Part shown: positions 9,597-17,568 of the stretch, piece by piece | Numbering within the stretch: position 1 is the stretch's first letter | How the letters are laid out: each line of letters opens with the position of its first letter | NCBI RefSeq assembly: GCF_041358175.1 | Contig: NZ_JBGKBE010000009.1 | Coordinates: 72,223 to 136,222 of the forward strand | DNA length: 64,000 nucleotides | Direction of reading: 5' to 3' | From: Muriicola sp041358175 | Lineage (GTDB): Bacteria; Bacteroidota; Bacteroidia; Flavobacteriales; Flavobacteriaceae | Program-made: the position numbers and the translations under genes | Notes under the pieces: generated by a model | Told to the model about the DNA's origin: nothing | The model's input: only the letters and a program-made list of their open reading frames with translations | Database searches by the model: none

Positions 9597-9600
9597 GGGC

Positions 9601-9608
9601 CAAAACTA
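9601..9608 (-). promoter_or_regulatory. -7 box of the marR/efflux promoter
   Basis: On the minus strand this reads TAGTTTTG, an exact match to the Bacteroidota -7 consensus TAnnTTTG. Only 4 bases (GCCC) separate it from the marR ATG, so transcription would begin at or next to the start codon. A TTG inside the palindrome 25 bases upstream could act as the -33 element, although the spacing is longer than usual. Confidence 0.55.
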
Positions 9609-9623
9609 GATAATTATCCATTA

Positions 9624-9637
9624 GTTGCATATGCAAC
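9624..9637. promoter_or_regulatory. Perfect 14-bp palindrome, likely MarR operator
   Basis: The sequence GTTGCATATGCAAC is a perfect 14-bp palindrome, 28 bp upstream of the marR start and overlapping the expected -33 region. Sites of this size and symmetry, with TTGC and GCAA half sites, are typical for MarR dimers. Its position between promoter elements fits autorepression of the whole pump operon. The assignment is by position and symmetry only. Confidence 0.65.
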
Positions 9638-9681
9638 CATAGTTAAATAAATCATAATATTTTAAGGACTTCCTTAGTGTT

Positions 9682-9713
9682 AAAACAAAAAAAAAGGGAT
9701 GTTTTCACATCCC
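9682..9713 (-). terminator. Intrinsic terminator after the LRR gene
   Basis: A 6-bp stem GGGATG / CATCCC (9696-9701 with 9708-9713), read on the minus strand and followed by a run of nine T. It sits 29 bases after the stop codon of the LRR gene and before the marR operon, insulating the two units. Confidence 0.75.
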
Positions 9714-9742
9714 CTAATTATAGCTAACCAACTTAAAATTGC

Positions 9743-10630
9743 CTATTTATGATCAGGATCATCTTCGTCTTCAAATTTCGTATCTGCCACGCGGGTTTTC
9801 TTAAAATCGATCTCCTTAAAGTTCAACTTGGCTTCTTCTTTGTCGTAGTCAAAGACCAGGAATTGTTTGGTATTCATTCCTTCCAGGCTTTTGAGAGAAT
9901 TGAATTTGTTATTCTGTATCTGCAGGATCTCCAGACTGGCTAACTGACTGAATTCTGAAGGAATTGCTCCTTCTAATTGATTATTAGCAAGGATGAGCTC
10001 TTTGAGTTCCACCAGTTGCCCGAATTGTCTTGGAATAGATCCCTGGAGTGTATTTTCAAAAAGTCCCAGGCTTACCAAATTAGTCAATTTCCCCAGTTCC
10101 TCAGGTATTGCTCCCCTGAGACTATTACTTGAAAGATTGAGTACTCTTAATCGGGCGAGCTGCCCCATGCTTGAAGGAATACTTCCGGTGAAGAAATTAT
10201 TAAAAGCCGTCAATTCTTTCAACTGGCTTAAATTTCCGAGAGTTTCTGGCAGTTCACCTTTAAATCTGTTCATCTCTATTTTGAGGACCTCCAGCTTTTC
10301 CATACGGGTAATGCTTTCAGGTAATTCGCCCGTCAAACCATTAAATGCAAGATTGAGAACCTTGAGATGAGACAACTTATCAAGGGATACAGGCAGTGTA
10401 CCCTTTAAATTATTTCTGAAGAGATTAATTTCAACAATATGATCACCTTCCACCTTTACCCCGTACCAAGTTTCTACGGGAGTGGAGAAATCCCATGTTC
10501 TTACCCATTCCTTTCCATTAGTACTTTCGTATAGGTCTGTAAGCGCCTTCATCTCCCCTTTAGATACCTTGGCAGTAACATAGAGCGCTGAGCTTAACAT
10601 TAACAGAGAAAGGAATAGTGTTTTCTTCAT
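9743..10630 (-). CDS. Secreted leucine-rich repeat protein
   Basis: A 295-residue protein with a signal peptide (MKKTLFLSLLMLSSALYVTA) and then about eight leucine-rich repeats of 23-24 residues from roughly 85 to 250. The repeats follow the plant-type pattern LxxLxxLxLxxNxLxGxIPxx, for example LKVLNLAFNGLTGELPESI and LRVLNLSSNSLRGAIPEEL. An N-terminal cap with ALTDLYESTNGKEWVRTWDF precedes them, like the LRRNT-type caps in plants and algae. The C terminus is very acidic (EDEDDPDH). No type IX C-terminal sorting domain is recognisable, so it is probably periplasmic. It is a single-gene unit with its own promoter and terminator. Binding partner unknown. Confidence 0.85.
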   Translation of the reverse strand: MKKTLFLSLLMLSSALYVTAKVSKGEMKALTDLYESTNGKEWVRTWDFSTPVETWYGVKVEGDHIVEINLFRNNLKGTLPVSLDKLSHLKVLNLAFNGLTGELPESITRMEKLEVLKIEMNRFKGELPETLGNLSQLKELTAFNNFFTGSIPSSMGQLARLRVLNLSSNSLRGAIPEELGKLTNLVSLGLFENTLQGSIPRQFGQLVELKELILANNQLEGAIPSEFSQLASLEILQIQNNKFNSLKSLEGMNTKQFLVFDYDKEEAKLNFKEIDFKKTRVADTKFEDEDDPDHK

Positions 10631-10699
10631 TTCGAATTTCTTTTCAGTATTCAGCTCTCACTTACAACAAATCTGATACATGAATTAAGAATTACCTTA

Positions 10700-10707
10700 C
10701 AAATATA
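10700..10707 (-). promoter_or_regulatory. -7 box upstream of the LRR gene
   Basis: On the minus strand this reads TATATTTG, matching TAnnTTTG, about 70 bases before the LRR start codon. No convincing -33 TTG is present at the right distance, which suggests that an activator is needed. Confidence 0.45.
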
Positions 10708-10753
10708 GTTCAAAGTAGAGATTACTTACTTATTTTTCCGACTAACGGTCCTA

Positions 10754-10787
10754 TTTTGTTGTGAAAACCTGAATTTTTGTGGTGAAA
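10754..10787. repeat. Two 13-bp direct repeats phased by 21 bp
   Basis: TTTTGTTGTGAAA at 10754-10766 and TTTTGTGGTGAAA at 10775-10787 match at 12 of 13 positions and are offset by exactly 21 bp, two turns of the helix. They lie about 60-95 bp upstream of the predicted start of transcription of the LRR gene, the place of an activator site. The binding protein is unknown. Confidence 0.5.
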
Positions 10788-10816
10788 TAAAATATGTATT
10801 ACACAGCCATTGCCGC

Positions 10817-12724
10817 TTATTTTTCGAGTTGTAGGGTAAGATCTTCCCATTGCTGCATCAGGGATTCGAGTTGTTTCTTCTTTTTTTGATATTTATCGAA
10901 GAAATTTGGCTGAGCAATCGTCTGATCATAATTCATCAGCAGTTCATGATCAATCTCAGAAATTTCTTTTTCCAGGCCATTGATCTTACTTTCTACCTGA
11001 CTCAGTTTATTTTTAAGTCCTTTTAATTTCTTCTGATCATGGTATTGATTCAGGGACTTATCTTCATTTTTCTTTTTTGTTTCCAGCTCCGTTTTCTTTT
11101 CAATTGCCCTGAAGTCATTTGCCTTCCGTTCCTCAAGGAAGTAATTGATATCTCCGAGATACTCCTTTATTTTCCTGTCTTTAAATTCGTAGACCTTATT
11201 GGTTAGACCCTGTAGAAAGTCCCTGTCATGTGAAACGACGATGAGTGTCCCCTGAAAATTTATCAAAGCCTGTTTTAGTACATTTTTAGAAGCAATATCC
11301 AAATGGTTGGTCGGTTCGTCCATCACTAGGACATTAAAAGGTTGCAACAACATTTTTGCAAGGGCCAGTCTGTTGCGTTCCCCTCCTGAGAGCACCTTCA
11401 CATATTTTTCCACCTCATCCCCGCTAAAGAGGAAAGAGCCTAAAATATCACGAACCTTACTCCTGTTGGTTTCATTGGCAGCATCAATCATGGTGTCTAG
11501 TACAGTTTTATTTCCATCAAGGTATTCTGCCTGATTCTGGGCAAAGTAGCCGATCTGAACATTGTGTCCCAATTTGAGTTCCCCCTGGAAATCGATCTCC
11601 TCTACCATAATTTTGGCCAGGGTAGTTTTCCCCTGTCCATTCTGTCCTACAAAAGCCGTTTTACTATCGCGTTCTAAAAGTAAATTGATGTCATTCAAAA
11701 CTTCTTTGGAACCGTAATTCTTGGTGATGCCATTCATTTCTGCCACTACCTTCCCAGGAGTCACCGATACCGGGAAGCGCAGTTTTAAAACACTTTTATC
11801 CGTTTGATCCACTTCAATGCGGTCCATTCGGTCCAATTTTTTAATCAGCGATTGGGCCATGGATGCTTTAGAGGCCTTGGCACGAAATTTTTCTATGAGT
11901 CGTTCTGCCTGTTGAATCTCCCGCTCCTGATTTTTCTGTGCATTGATTTGCTGCTCCCTGATTTCTTCGCGCAGAACGAGGAATTTGGAATAGGGTTTAT
12001 TGTAGTCGTAAATACGGCCCAGCGAGATCTCTATAGTGCGGTTGGTAACATTGTCCAGGAACATCTTATCGTGGGATACTATCACTACTGCCCCTGGGAA
12101 ATTGGTGAGAAATTGTTCGAGCCAGATGATCGATTCAATATCGAGGTGGTTGGTAGGCTCATCTAACAAGAGTACATCGTTGCTCTGTAGTAACAACTTC
12201 GCCAGTTCAATACGCATTCTCCATCCCCCGGAAAATGTATTGGTCTTTTTATCAAAATCTTCCCTTTTAAAGCCGAGGCCCAAAAGGATTTTCTCTGTTT
12301 CGCCCTGGTAGTTATATCCCCCCAGGATCTCGTATCGATGGGTAAAATCATTCAGATCTACCATCAATTGATGGTATCCTTCGCTTTCATAATCGGTTCT
12401 TTCGGCAAGCTGTTCATTGATCTTCTCCAGGCGGCCTTCTACTTCCTGAAGTTCTTTAAATGCCTTATAGGCTTCTTCAAGTACGGTCTGCCCCTCCTCA
12501 AATTCAATATCCTGCCTTAGGAATCCGATGCGTAGTTCCTTGTCGGAAGCTAATGTACCGGTATCAGGAGCCACATCCTTGGCCAGCAATTTCAGCAAGG
12601 TAGATTTTCCGGCCCCATTCTTTCCGATCAGCCCTACACGGTCACCTGGGTTCAGACGGAACGAAATTTCCTCGAAGAGAACTTCACCTGAAAATGAAAC
12701 GGAAAGATTATGGACATTTAACAT
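10817..12724 (-). CDS. ABC-F family ATPase (translation factor / ribosome-associated)
   Basis: A 635-residue cytoplasmic protein with two tandem ABC ATPase domains and no membrane segments, the ABC-F layout. The first domain has Walker A GKNGAGKST (34-42) and the signature SGGWRMRIELAKLLL; the second has Walker A GQNGQGKTT and SGGERNRLALAKMLL, both followed by LDEPTNHLDI or MDEPTNHLDI. The linker between them (about 245-310) is long and charged, as in proteins that enter the ribosomal E site. A C-terminal coiled coil of about 90 residues resembles that of Uup. It probably helps stalled or early-stage ribosomes; resistance to ribosome-binding antibiotics cannot be excluded. It is divergent from the DUF983 gene. 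Confidence 0.92.
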   Translation of the reverse strand: MLNVHNLSVSFSGEVLFEEISFRLNPGDRVGLIGKNGAGKSTLLKLLAKDVAPDTGTLASDKELRIGFLRQDIEFEEGQTVLEEAYKAFKELQEVEGRLEKINEQLAERTDYESEGYHQLMVDLNDFTHRYEILGGYNYQGETEKILLGLGFKREDFDKKTNTFSGGWRMRIELAKLLLQSNDVLLLDEPTNHLDIESIIWLEQFLTNFPGAVVIVSHDKMFLDNVTNRTIEISLGRIYDYNKPYSKFLVLREEIREQQINAQKNQEREIQQAERLIEKFRAKASKASMAQSLIKKLDRMDRIEVDQTDKSVLKLRFPVSVTPGKVVAEMNGITKNYGSKEVLNDINLLLERDSKTAFVGQNGQGKTTLAKIMVEEIDFQGELKLGHNVQIGYFAQNQAEYLDGNKTVLDTMIDAANETNRSKVRDILGSFLFSGDEVEKYVKVLSGGERNRLALAKMLLQPFNVLVMDEPTNHLDIASKNVLKQALINFQGTLIVVSHDRDFLQGLTNKVYEFKDRKIKEYLGDINYFLEERKANDFRAIEKKTELETKKKNEDKSLNQYHDQKKLKGLKNKLSQVESKINGLEKEISEIDHELLMNYDQTIAQPNFFDKYQKKKKQLESLMQQWEDLTLQLEK

Positions 12725-12764
12725 GATTGTAACTCGGTTTACAAGGTATGATTAAGCAAAAAAG

Positions 12765-12772
12765 TATCTTTG
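12765..12772 (+). promoter_or_regulatory. -7 box for the DUF983 gene
   Basis: TATCTTTG, an exact match to TAnnTTTG. It overlaps an in-frame TTG at 12770, so that TTG cannot be the translation start; the ATG at 12788, 15 bases downstream, is supported instead. Confidence 0.6.
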
Positions 12773-12787
12773 CCAAAAGTTTTGCAA

Positions 12788-13174
12788 ATGTTTAAAAAAG
12801 GAAGCAAACTCTACAGCATTTTAACAGGAAGTTGCCCAAAATGCCACAAGGAAAGCATGTACAAGGTACATAATCCTTATGTTCCGGGATCCCTTTTTAA
12901 GATGAATGAACGGTGTTCCCACTGCAAGACAAAGTACAAAATAGAGCCTTCTTTCTTTTATGGTGCTATGTATGTGAGTTATGCTGTAGGTATTGCCTTT
13001 GCCGTTGCAGCCTTTGTAATCGCCTTTTTCCTATTCAAGGCCAGCCTGCTCAACACTTTTGTCAGCATAGTTGTAACACTAATTCTCTTCCTACCAGTTA
13101 TCATTCGTCTTTCAAGGAATATCTGGATCAATATTTTTATGCATTACGATCCGACGGCAGTCGTAAAATCCTAG
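12788..13174 (+). CDS. DUF983 zinc-ribbon membrane protein
   Basis: A 128-residue protein of the DUF983 family. The N-terminal part holds two CxxC knuckles (C16-PK-C19 and C43-SH-C46) that look like a small zinc ribbon; the rest has two hydrophobic helices (about 60-82 and 86-107). The motif KIEPSFFYGAMYVSYA between ribbon and first helix is characteristic. Function is not known. The ATG at 12788 is preferred over an upstream in-frame TTG because the -7 box overlaps the latter. The gene runs convergently into the FAD oxidoreductase, with which it shares 4 bases at the 3' end. Confidence 0.85.
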   Translation: MFKKGSKLYSILTGSCPKCHKESMYKVHNPYVPGSLFKMNERCSHCKTKYKIEPSFFYGAMYVSYAVGIAFAVAAFVIAFFLFKASLLNTFVSIVVTLILFLPVIIRLSRNIWINIFMHYDPTAVVKS

Positions 13175-14226
13175 AATTTACCAAAGCGTTTTCTGAATCT
13201 TTTTATGTCCATTTCCGCAGGAAGCTCTTCTTGATTTTCGATGTAATTGTACAAGGCTTTTGAAGCATATGGAGCGATCATTACGCCGCGGGAACCAAAG
13301 CCATTGAGAAGATACAGCGATGGGTGGTGGGGATGTTGCCCAACCAAAGGCCTCCTGTCTCCTGTGGTAGGCCTGATTCCTGCAAGTTGGTCGACCACCT
13401 CGTAATCGCATTTTAAAAAGGATCTTAATTTGGCTTCAAGTTCTTCTCTTGCCTCCGGAGTGGGTTCATTAGTCTTGTCCTCTCGTTTATATGTGGCACC
13501 GACTCGATATACGTGATTTCCCTGAGGAATAAGAAATACTGAAGACTTTATGATATGGGTTTCCTTGAGATCAGGAGCCTTGATCATAAGGTATTCACCT
13601 TTGGAACCATTTAAAGGAAGACAGTTAAAATAGGGATTTTGCTTCAGACCATAGCCAAGGGCAAAAACGAGATACCTAGCTTTAATATTTTTGTAAAGTA
13701 TATGATCTTCCCCGAAGGCCAAGGAATTAAAATCAAACGATTCATTCCGAAGCAGATTCCGATCGAGAAGATAGTTCCTGTAGCCTATTTGAAGGAGTTT
13801 TGTGTCGACCCTGCCCGTTCTCAATACTTCGCCATAACTGTATTTCGCTTCAATAGCAGGATTGATATTCGATATTAGTGTGGTAGACATCAGGGGTTCA
13901 AGACCCGGCTTATCTGAAGCTTCAAACCATTGGTTTTGCTCTTTTATACTTGTAAATCTTCGCAGAACGCTGAGAGGGTAATCTAACTGAACACCCAATT
14001 TTTCTTCCAGACCGGCATAAAACTGGGGCAAAAGTGCAAGTTGTTCGTGGGCCTTCCACGACAAGTTAAATCTCTTGAGTGAAACCGGGTTGTACAATCC
14101 GCCTGCTACTGTTGAGGCCTTTTGGGACTGATCACTGACAACCATAAACGATTTTCCCTCTTGTTCCAGGGTTTCACAAAATGAGATTCCAGCCAAACCA
14201 AGGCCTGCTACCAGGTAATCAACCAT
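13171..14226 (-). CDS. FAD-dependent oxidoreductase (D-amino-acid oxidase superfamily)
   Basis: A 351-residue flavoprotein of the DAO superfamily. The N-terminal Rossmann motif VAGLGLAGISFCETL (from residue 6) binds the ADP part of FAD, and the C-terminal block GIRPTTGDRRPLVGQHP with GFGSRGVMIAPYASKAL is the typical FAD-closing region. Family members oxidise amines or amino acids such as glycine or sarcosine, or act in tRNA wobble-base modification (MnmC-like C-terminal half). The substrate cannot be told here. It is transcribed on its own, downstream of the gldN terminator. Its -7 box (TATTTTTG) lies inside the terminator T-run, 4 bases from the ATG. Confidence 0.88.
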   Translation of the reverse strand: MVDYLVAGLGLAGISFCETLEQEGKSFMVVSDQSQKASTVAGGLYNPVSLKRFNLSWKAHEQLALLPQFYAGLEEKLGVQLDYPLSVLRRFTSIKEQNQWFEASDKPGLEPLMSTTLISNINPAIEAKYSYGEVLRTGRVDTKLLQIGYRNYLLDRNLLRNESFDFNSLAFGEDHILYKNIKARYLVFALGYGLKQNPYFNCLPLNGSKGEYLMIKAPDLKETHIIKSSVFLIPQGNHVYRVGATYKREDKTNEPTPEAREELEAKLRSFLKCDYEVVDQLAGIRPTTGDRRPLVGQHPHHPSLYLLNGFGSRGVMIAPYASKALYNYIENQEELPAEMDIKRFRKRFGKF

Positions 14227-14230
14227 TGTA

Positions 14231-14238
14231 CAAAAATA
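14231..14238 (-). promoter_or_regulatory. -7 box of the FAD oxidoreductase gene
   Basis: Minus-strand TATTTTTG matches TAnnTTTG and ends 4 bases before the ATG at 14226, predicting a leaderless transcript. It overlaps the T-run of the preceding terminator, so it could be a chance match created by that run. Confidence 0.35.
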
Positions 14239-14267
14239 AAAAACGCCGCTTCATAAAAGCGGCGTTT
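14232..14267 (-). terminator. Intrinsic terminator of the gldKLMN operon
   Basis: A perfect 11-bp stem AAACGCCGCTT / AAGCGGCGTTT (14241-14251 with 14257-14267), followed on the minus strand by a T-rich run. It lies 37 bases after the gldN stop codon and closes the gliding operon. Confidence 0.9.
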
Positions 14268-14303
14268 CCATTTTATAATTGAATTGGAATACTAAAGGAA
14301 ATT

Positions 14304-15206
14304 CTAATAGGCCCACATATCCTGTTCCCGGTCTCTGATCGCTTCTTTTATACGATTAGATTCAAGTAACTGGAACAAAGCATTATCAGCGATGTAGTCG
14401 TCTATAGTACGATCTCCGTGAACATTGTCCTCCCTGTAGATGGTTGCGTTAAACCTTCTGGCGTTCAACAACATATCATATGAGATAGGCTGTGCTGAAT
14501 TCCGTTGGTTAAACACCTTAGCATCGTGAAGGATTTTCCTGGCACTTGGAAACCAAACCCAGAACAATTCTACCTTGTTATCGGCAGGATTCATAGATTC
14601 GTCATCCACGAAGTTTACATCGGGAGCTACGGGAGCTATCCCGAGGAGTCGATACTTCAGTTCTCCCTGGCGCTTGTCAAAATACCAAATACCTTTAATA
14701 CGATACTCTTCAATATCTGCGGCGGTTATATCTCTCCTGTTAACATATTCAGGGGAGAGTTCTTCGCCTGCATTGATCTGTTCGTATCCGAGATCAGTTG
14801 TATCTATCCTTGTCAGGGTTGCTTTCAGATCTTCAAACTTCCTTTTTTCAGTGAAGTATGAGTCAACGTAAACATCTGTCAACTTGCCGTTCTTGATGTT
14901 TTTTAAGAAAACATCGTAAAGCGATCTCCTGTCGGCTCCGATATCAATTGTATCGGTAGGATAATAGAGGGGAAAATTCACCCGCTCATCAAGGTCGATC
15001 ACCTCCCATATGGTCTTAGACCAGAGAATATCTCTGTCGTCCACATAACCATAATCCAAAGGAACATCATCATCCATCGCCAACTGGTTAGCTGTTTTCT
15101 TTCCGATATCCTGTGGCTTTTTGGCATTTAAAATATTTGCCTGGGCCATGATTGAAATCGGTAGCAGAGAAACGGCTCCAACTAGTATTACATTCTTCCA
15201 ATTCAT
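14304..15206 (-). CDS. gldN: Gliding motility / type IX secretion protein GldN
   Basis: A 300-residue periplasmic protein that forms the ring of the type IX secretion system together with the lipoprotein GldK. A signal peptide (MNWKNVILVGAVSLLPISIM, cut near AQA) is followed by the GldN core with LYYPTDTIDIGADRRSLYDV and LGIAPVAPDVNF segments. I chose the ATG at 15206, which gives a clean signal peptide; an in-frame TTG at 15227 would add seven residues in front of it. It is last in the gldK-L-M-N operon, 24 bases after gldM, and is followed by a strong terminator. Confidence 0.93.
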   Translation of the reverse strand: MNWKNVILVGAVSLLPISIMAQANILNAKKPQDIGKKTANQLAMDDDVPLDYGYVDDRDILWSKTIWEVIDLDERVNFPLYYPTDTIDIGADRRSLYDVFLKNIKNGKLTDVYVDSYFTEKRKFEDLKATLTRIDTTDLGYEQINAGEELSPEYVNRRDITAADIEEYRIKGIWYFDKRQGELKYRLLGIAPVAPDVNFVDDESMNPADNKVELFWVWFPSARKILHDAKVFNQRNSAQPISYDMLLNARRFNATIYREDNVHGDRTIDDYIADNALFQLLESNRIKEAIRDREQDMWAY

Positions 15207-15230
15207 AAAATTCAATTTTACTAACAATTC

Positions 15231-16799
15231 TTAGTTTGTGATCTCCACAATTACAGGAGATACTCTCTTAAGCTTATACGTTCTGTTATTTGTGATGTAA
15301 GCTTCGATATCAAAGATCTGAACAGCATCACCTCTTTTGGCTCTTTTAAGCGCAGACTTACCTCTGCTATCAAGCTTATTACCCTTGACAACAACTGTTG
15401 GTTGTCCTGGTACTTTGAATTTAAATCCGCTTACTGCAAGATTCAGGTCAAAATCAAAGTCTTCTAACAAGGCTCCGATAGTCGCGATTTCAAGGTTTCG
15501 CCTTGGCATCTTGGCACTTCCGGATTCCCCTCTCACAGATCCAGCAGGTCTAGGAATATCCTTGATCCTGAAGGTAGCAGGAGTGGTGATTCTCTTACCA
15601 TCAGGTAAAACACCAGAGGCATTGATAGTCACTTCACGTCCTTTTCCGGGGTTCATTACGAACTTGCTTCCTGAAACTCTTTTTAATCCTGACGCACTCG
15701 CAGACACTTTATTATCCGGAATACCGGGAATAGAGATCGTCATTGGGTTGGCTACACCTCGGTAAACCACGTTCATCTTATCCGCTGAAATTACGGCTGC
15801 GTTAGGCATAGTAATCGTTGCAAATGTTGAAGAAACCGGTACTTCGGTACGCTCTCCATCCTGAATAAAGACCAGGTTTCCTTCGATCTTGTGATCTCCG
15901 GCAGCGCCGGCACTAACCAATAGCTTTACCTGTCCTTCTTTAATCTCATAGTCCTTCCCTTCAACCAGGGTTCTTCCATCGAGTTTCAGATTTACTTCAT
16001 TAGGTCTTGTTGTCGCATCCTTACGTCCAAGGACGATAGCTCCTGCAAACTTCTCACCTGTGTAGAAAGCAGATTTCTCCTGCTCCAGTAAAGTGGTATA
16101 GTTTGTCATGGAAACCTCAGAGGTTAACTGACCCTGAAGCATTGCTTTTAAAGCATCTTCTTCGGTCGATTTAATATCGGCCTGCAGCTTACTAAGGTTC
16201 GCCAAAGATGCAACTAAAGGATATCCTTCATAATGGTAGTTTATCCAATCAACTTTTACACCATCTCTTCTTTCTACCTTGCCGTTAGCGTCTCCGGTTT
16301 GGAACCTTGAGGCTACAGCATCGCGAACTTCAGTAAAGTTCTCGGGCAGAAGGGCAGTGATCTGGGTTTTATAATCGTTGATCCTTTTCAGGAATTCCTT
16401 TCCTTCCGGGGCAAGGTTATCACCCTGAAAGAATTTCTGGTCTAGCCAGTCCGACTTGTCCATAACTACATAATCCTTCGGATCATCCAGTTCCTTGGTC
16501 ATTGACGTTTTCAGGGTCTCGATATAATCGAAATATTCCTGAGACAATTCCTTGATCTTAACAGCGTCTTTGTACAAGGGTCCAAATTTCTCCTTGTTCT
16601 CAGATGCTTTGGTTTCTAAACCACTGAGGAAGGCCATATTGCTTTCCGTGGTTTTTTCGTTGGAAGCTTCAAACTTTTCATTCATTAATCCGAATGCAGC
16701 CAGAACTTCCTTACTCATATTGAGCGCCAGCATTGCGATGAAGATCAAATACATTAAGTTGATCATCTTCTGACGCGGTGTTGCTTTTCCTGATGCCAT
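15231..16799 (-). CDS. gldM: Gliding motility / type IX secretion motor protein GldM
   Basis: A 522-residue inner-membrane protein with one N-terminal helix (MINLMYLIFIAMLALNM, about 12-32) and a long periplasmic part made of a helical D1 domain and three beta-sandwich domains. With GldL it forms the proton-driven rotary motor that powers type IX secretion and gliding; the periplasmic shaft reaches the GldKN ring. The helix begins straight after a basic segment (GKATPRQK), as in other GldM proteins. The length equals that of known homologues (about 510-525). It is 56 bases downstream of gldL. Confidence 0.95.
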   Translation of the reverse strand: MASGKATPRQKMINLMYLIFIAMLALNMSKEVLAAFGLMNEKFEASNEKTTESNMAFLSGLETKASENKEKFGPLYKDAVKIKELSQEYFDYIETLKTSMTKELDDPKDYVVMDKSDWLDQKFFQGDNLAPEGKEFLKRINDYKTQITALLPENFTEVRDAVASRFQTGDANGKVERRDGVKVDWINYHYEGYPLVASLANLSKLQADIKSTEEDALKAMLQGQLTSEVSMTNYTTLLEQEKSAFYTGEKFAGAIVLGRKDATTRPNEVNLKLDGRTLVEGKDYEIKEGQVKLLVSAGAAGDHKIEGNLVFIQDGERTEVPVSSTFATITMPNAAVISADKMNVVYRGVANPMTISIPGIPDNKVSASASGLKRVSGSKFVMNPGKGREVTINASGVLPDGKRITTPATFRIKDIPRPAGSVRGESGSAKMPRRNLEIATIGALLEDFDFDLNLAVSGFKFKVPGQPTVVVKGNKLDSRGKSALKRAKRGDAVQIFDIEAYITNNRTYKLKRVSPVIVEITN

Positions 16800-16855
16800 G
16801 TTTTTCTAATTAGTTTTGATTTGTAACTTGATTTGGGTTATTGGTTCGCGACTAA

Positions 16856-17500
16856 TTAGTTCTTACTCATGGCAGATAACATACCGCCATATACACCATT
16901 TAAAGATGAGAGGTTAGAGGCCAATGATTCCATTTGATCTTTAAGAGCACCTGCGTTCTGAACTACTTCTTCGTTAATTGAAGCCTGTCTGCTGGCACTT
17001 TCCAACTGTACTTTGTACAAGCTGTTTAAAGATTCCATCTGTGAAGCAGCCTGGGCCATTTCATCTGAATATTTCTTAGTAGTTTCCATTGCGTCTACAG
17101 AAGGAGCGATTCCTTTGGCAGCACCTTCAAAATTGCGGATACTGTCACCAAGACTATGCATTAATTCTGCATCAATGTTAGCTTCTTTTAAAAGTTGATC
17201 TAATTTCTTTGAAAGTAATCCTTCTGCTTCTTTAGCGTCAGAACTGGCCTTTCCATTAGATTCTCCTCCAGCTAATTCAGGATAAACCAGAGACCAATCG
17301 AATTCATCATCCACCGGCTCAAATGCACTGATGGCGAAAATAAGGGCTTCTGTAATCAGACCTACTGCAAGTAGAAGTCCACCTGTCAACGGTCCGAATT
17401 CCCAGTGAAGGATTTTAAAGAGGGCACCGATAATTACTACCGAAGCTCCCAGGCCATAGGCCATGTTAAATAGTTTTTTTGTTGATTTTGACTGTGCCAT
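16856..17500 (-). CDS. gldL: Gliding motility / type IX secretion motor protein GldL
   Basis: A 214-residue inner-membrane motor subunit. Two transmembrane helices lie at about 14-32 and 38-60, followed by a long cytoplasmic helical tail. Charged and polar residues inside the membrane region are kept: Tyr15, Lys29 and His32 in helix 1 (FKILHWEFGP) and Glu51 and Glu61 in helix 2. With a two-residue offset these match the positions studied in Flavobacterium johnsoniae GldL as part of the proton path. This argues that the motor is functional here. It sits 68 bases after gldK. Confidence 0.95.
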   Translation of the reverse strand: MAQSKSTKKLFNMAYGLGASVVIIGALFKILHWEFGPLTGGLLLAVGLITEALIFAISAFEPVDDEFDWSLVYPELAGGESNGKASSDAKEAEGLLSKKLDQLLKEANIDAELMHSLGDSIRNFEGAAKGIAPSVDAMETTKKYSDEMAQAASQMESLNSLYKVQLESASRQASINEEVVQNAGALKDQMESLASNLSSLNGVYGGMLSAMSKN

Positions 17501-17568
17501 AATTCTAAGATTTAATTAAGTTTAATAAATAAGTATTTGGTTTTTGTTTGATCTTTATTGGTAATCTG

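Noticed and set aside
12770..12787. Longer DUF983 protein from a TTG start at 12770
   Set aside because: The -7 box TATCTTTG overlaps this TTG, so the codon would not be in the transcript.
15204..15227. Longer GldN from a TTG start at 15227
   Set aside because: It would put extra residues before an otherwise perfect signal peptide that begins at the ATG at 15206.
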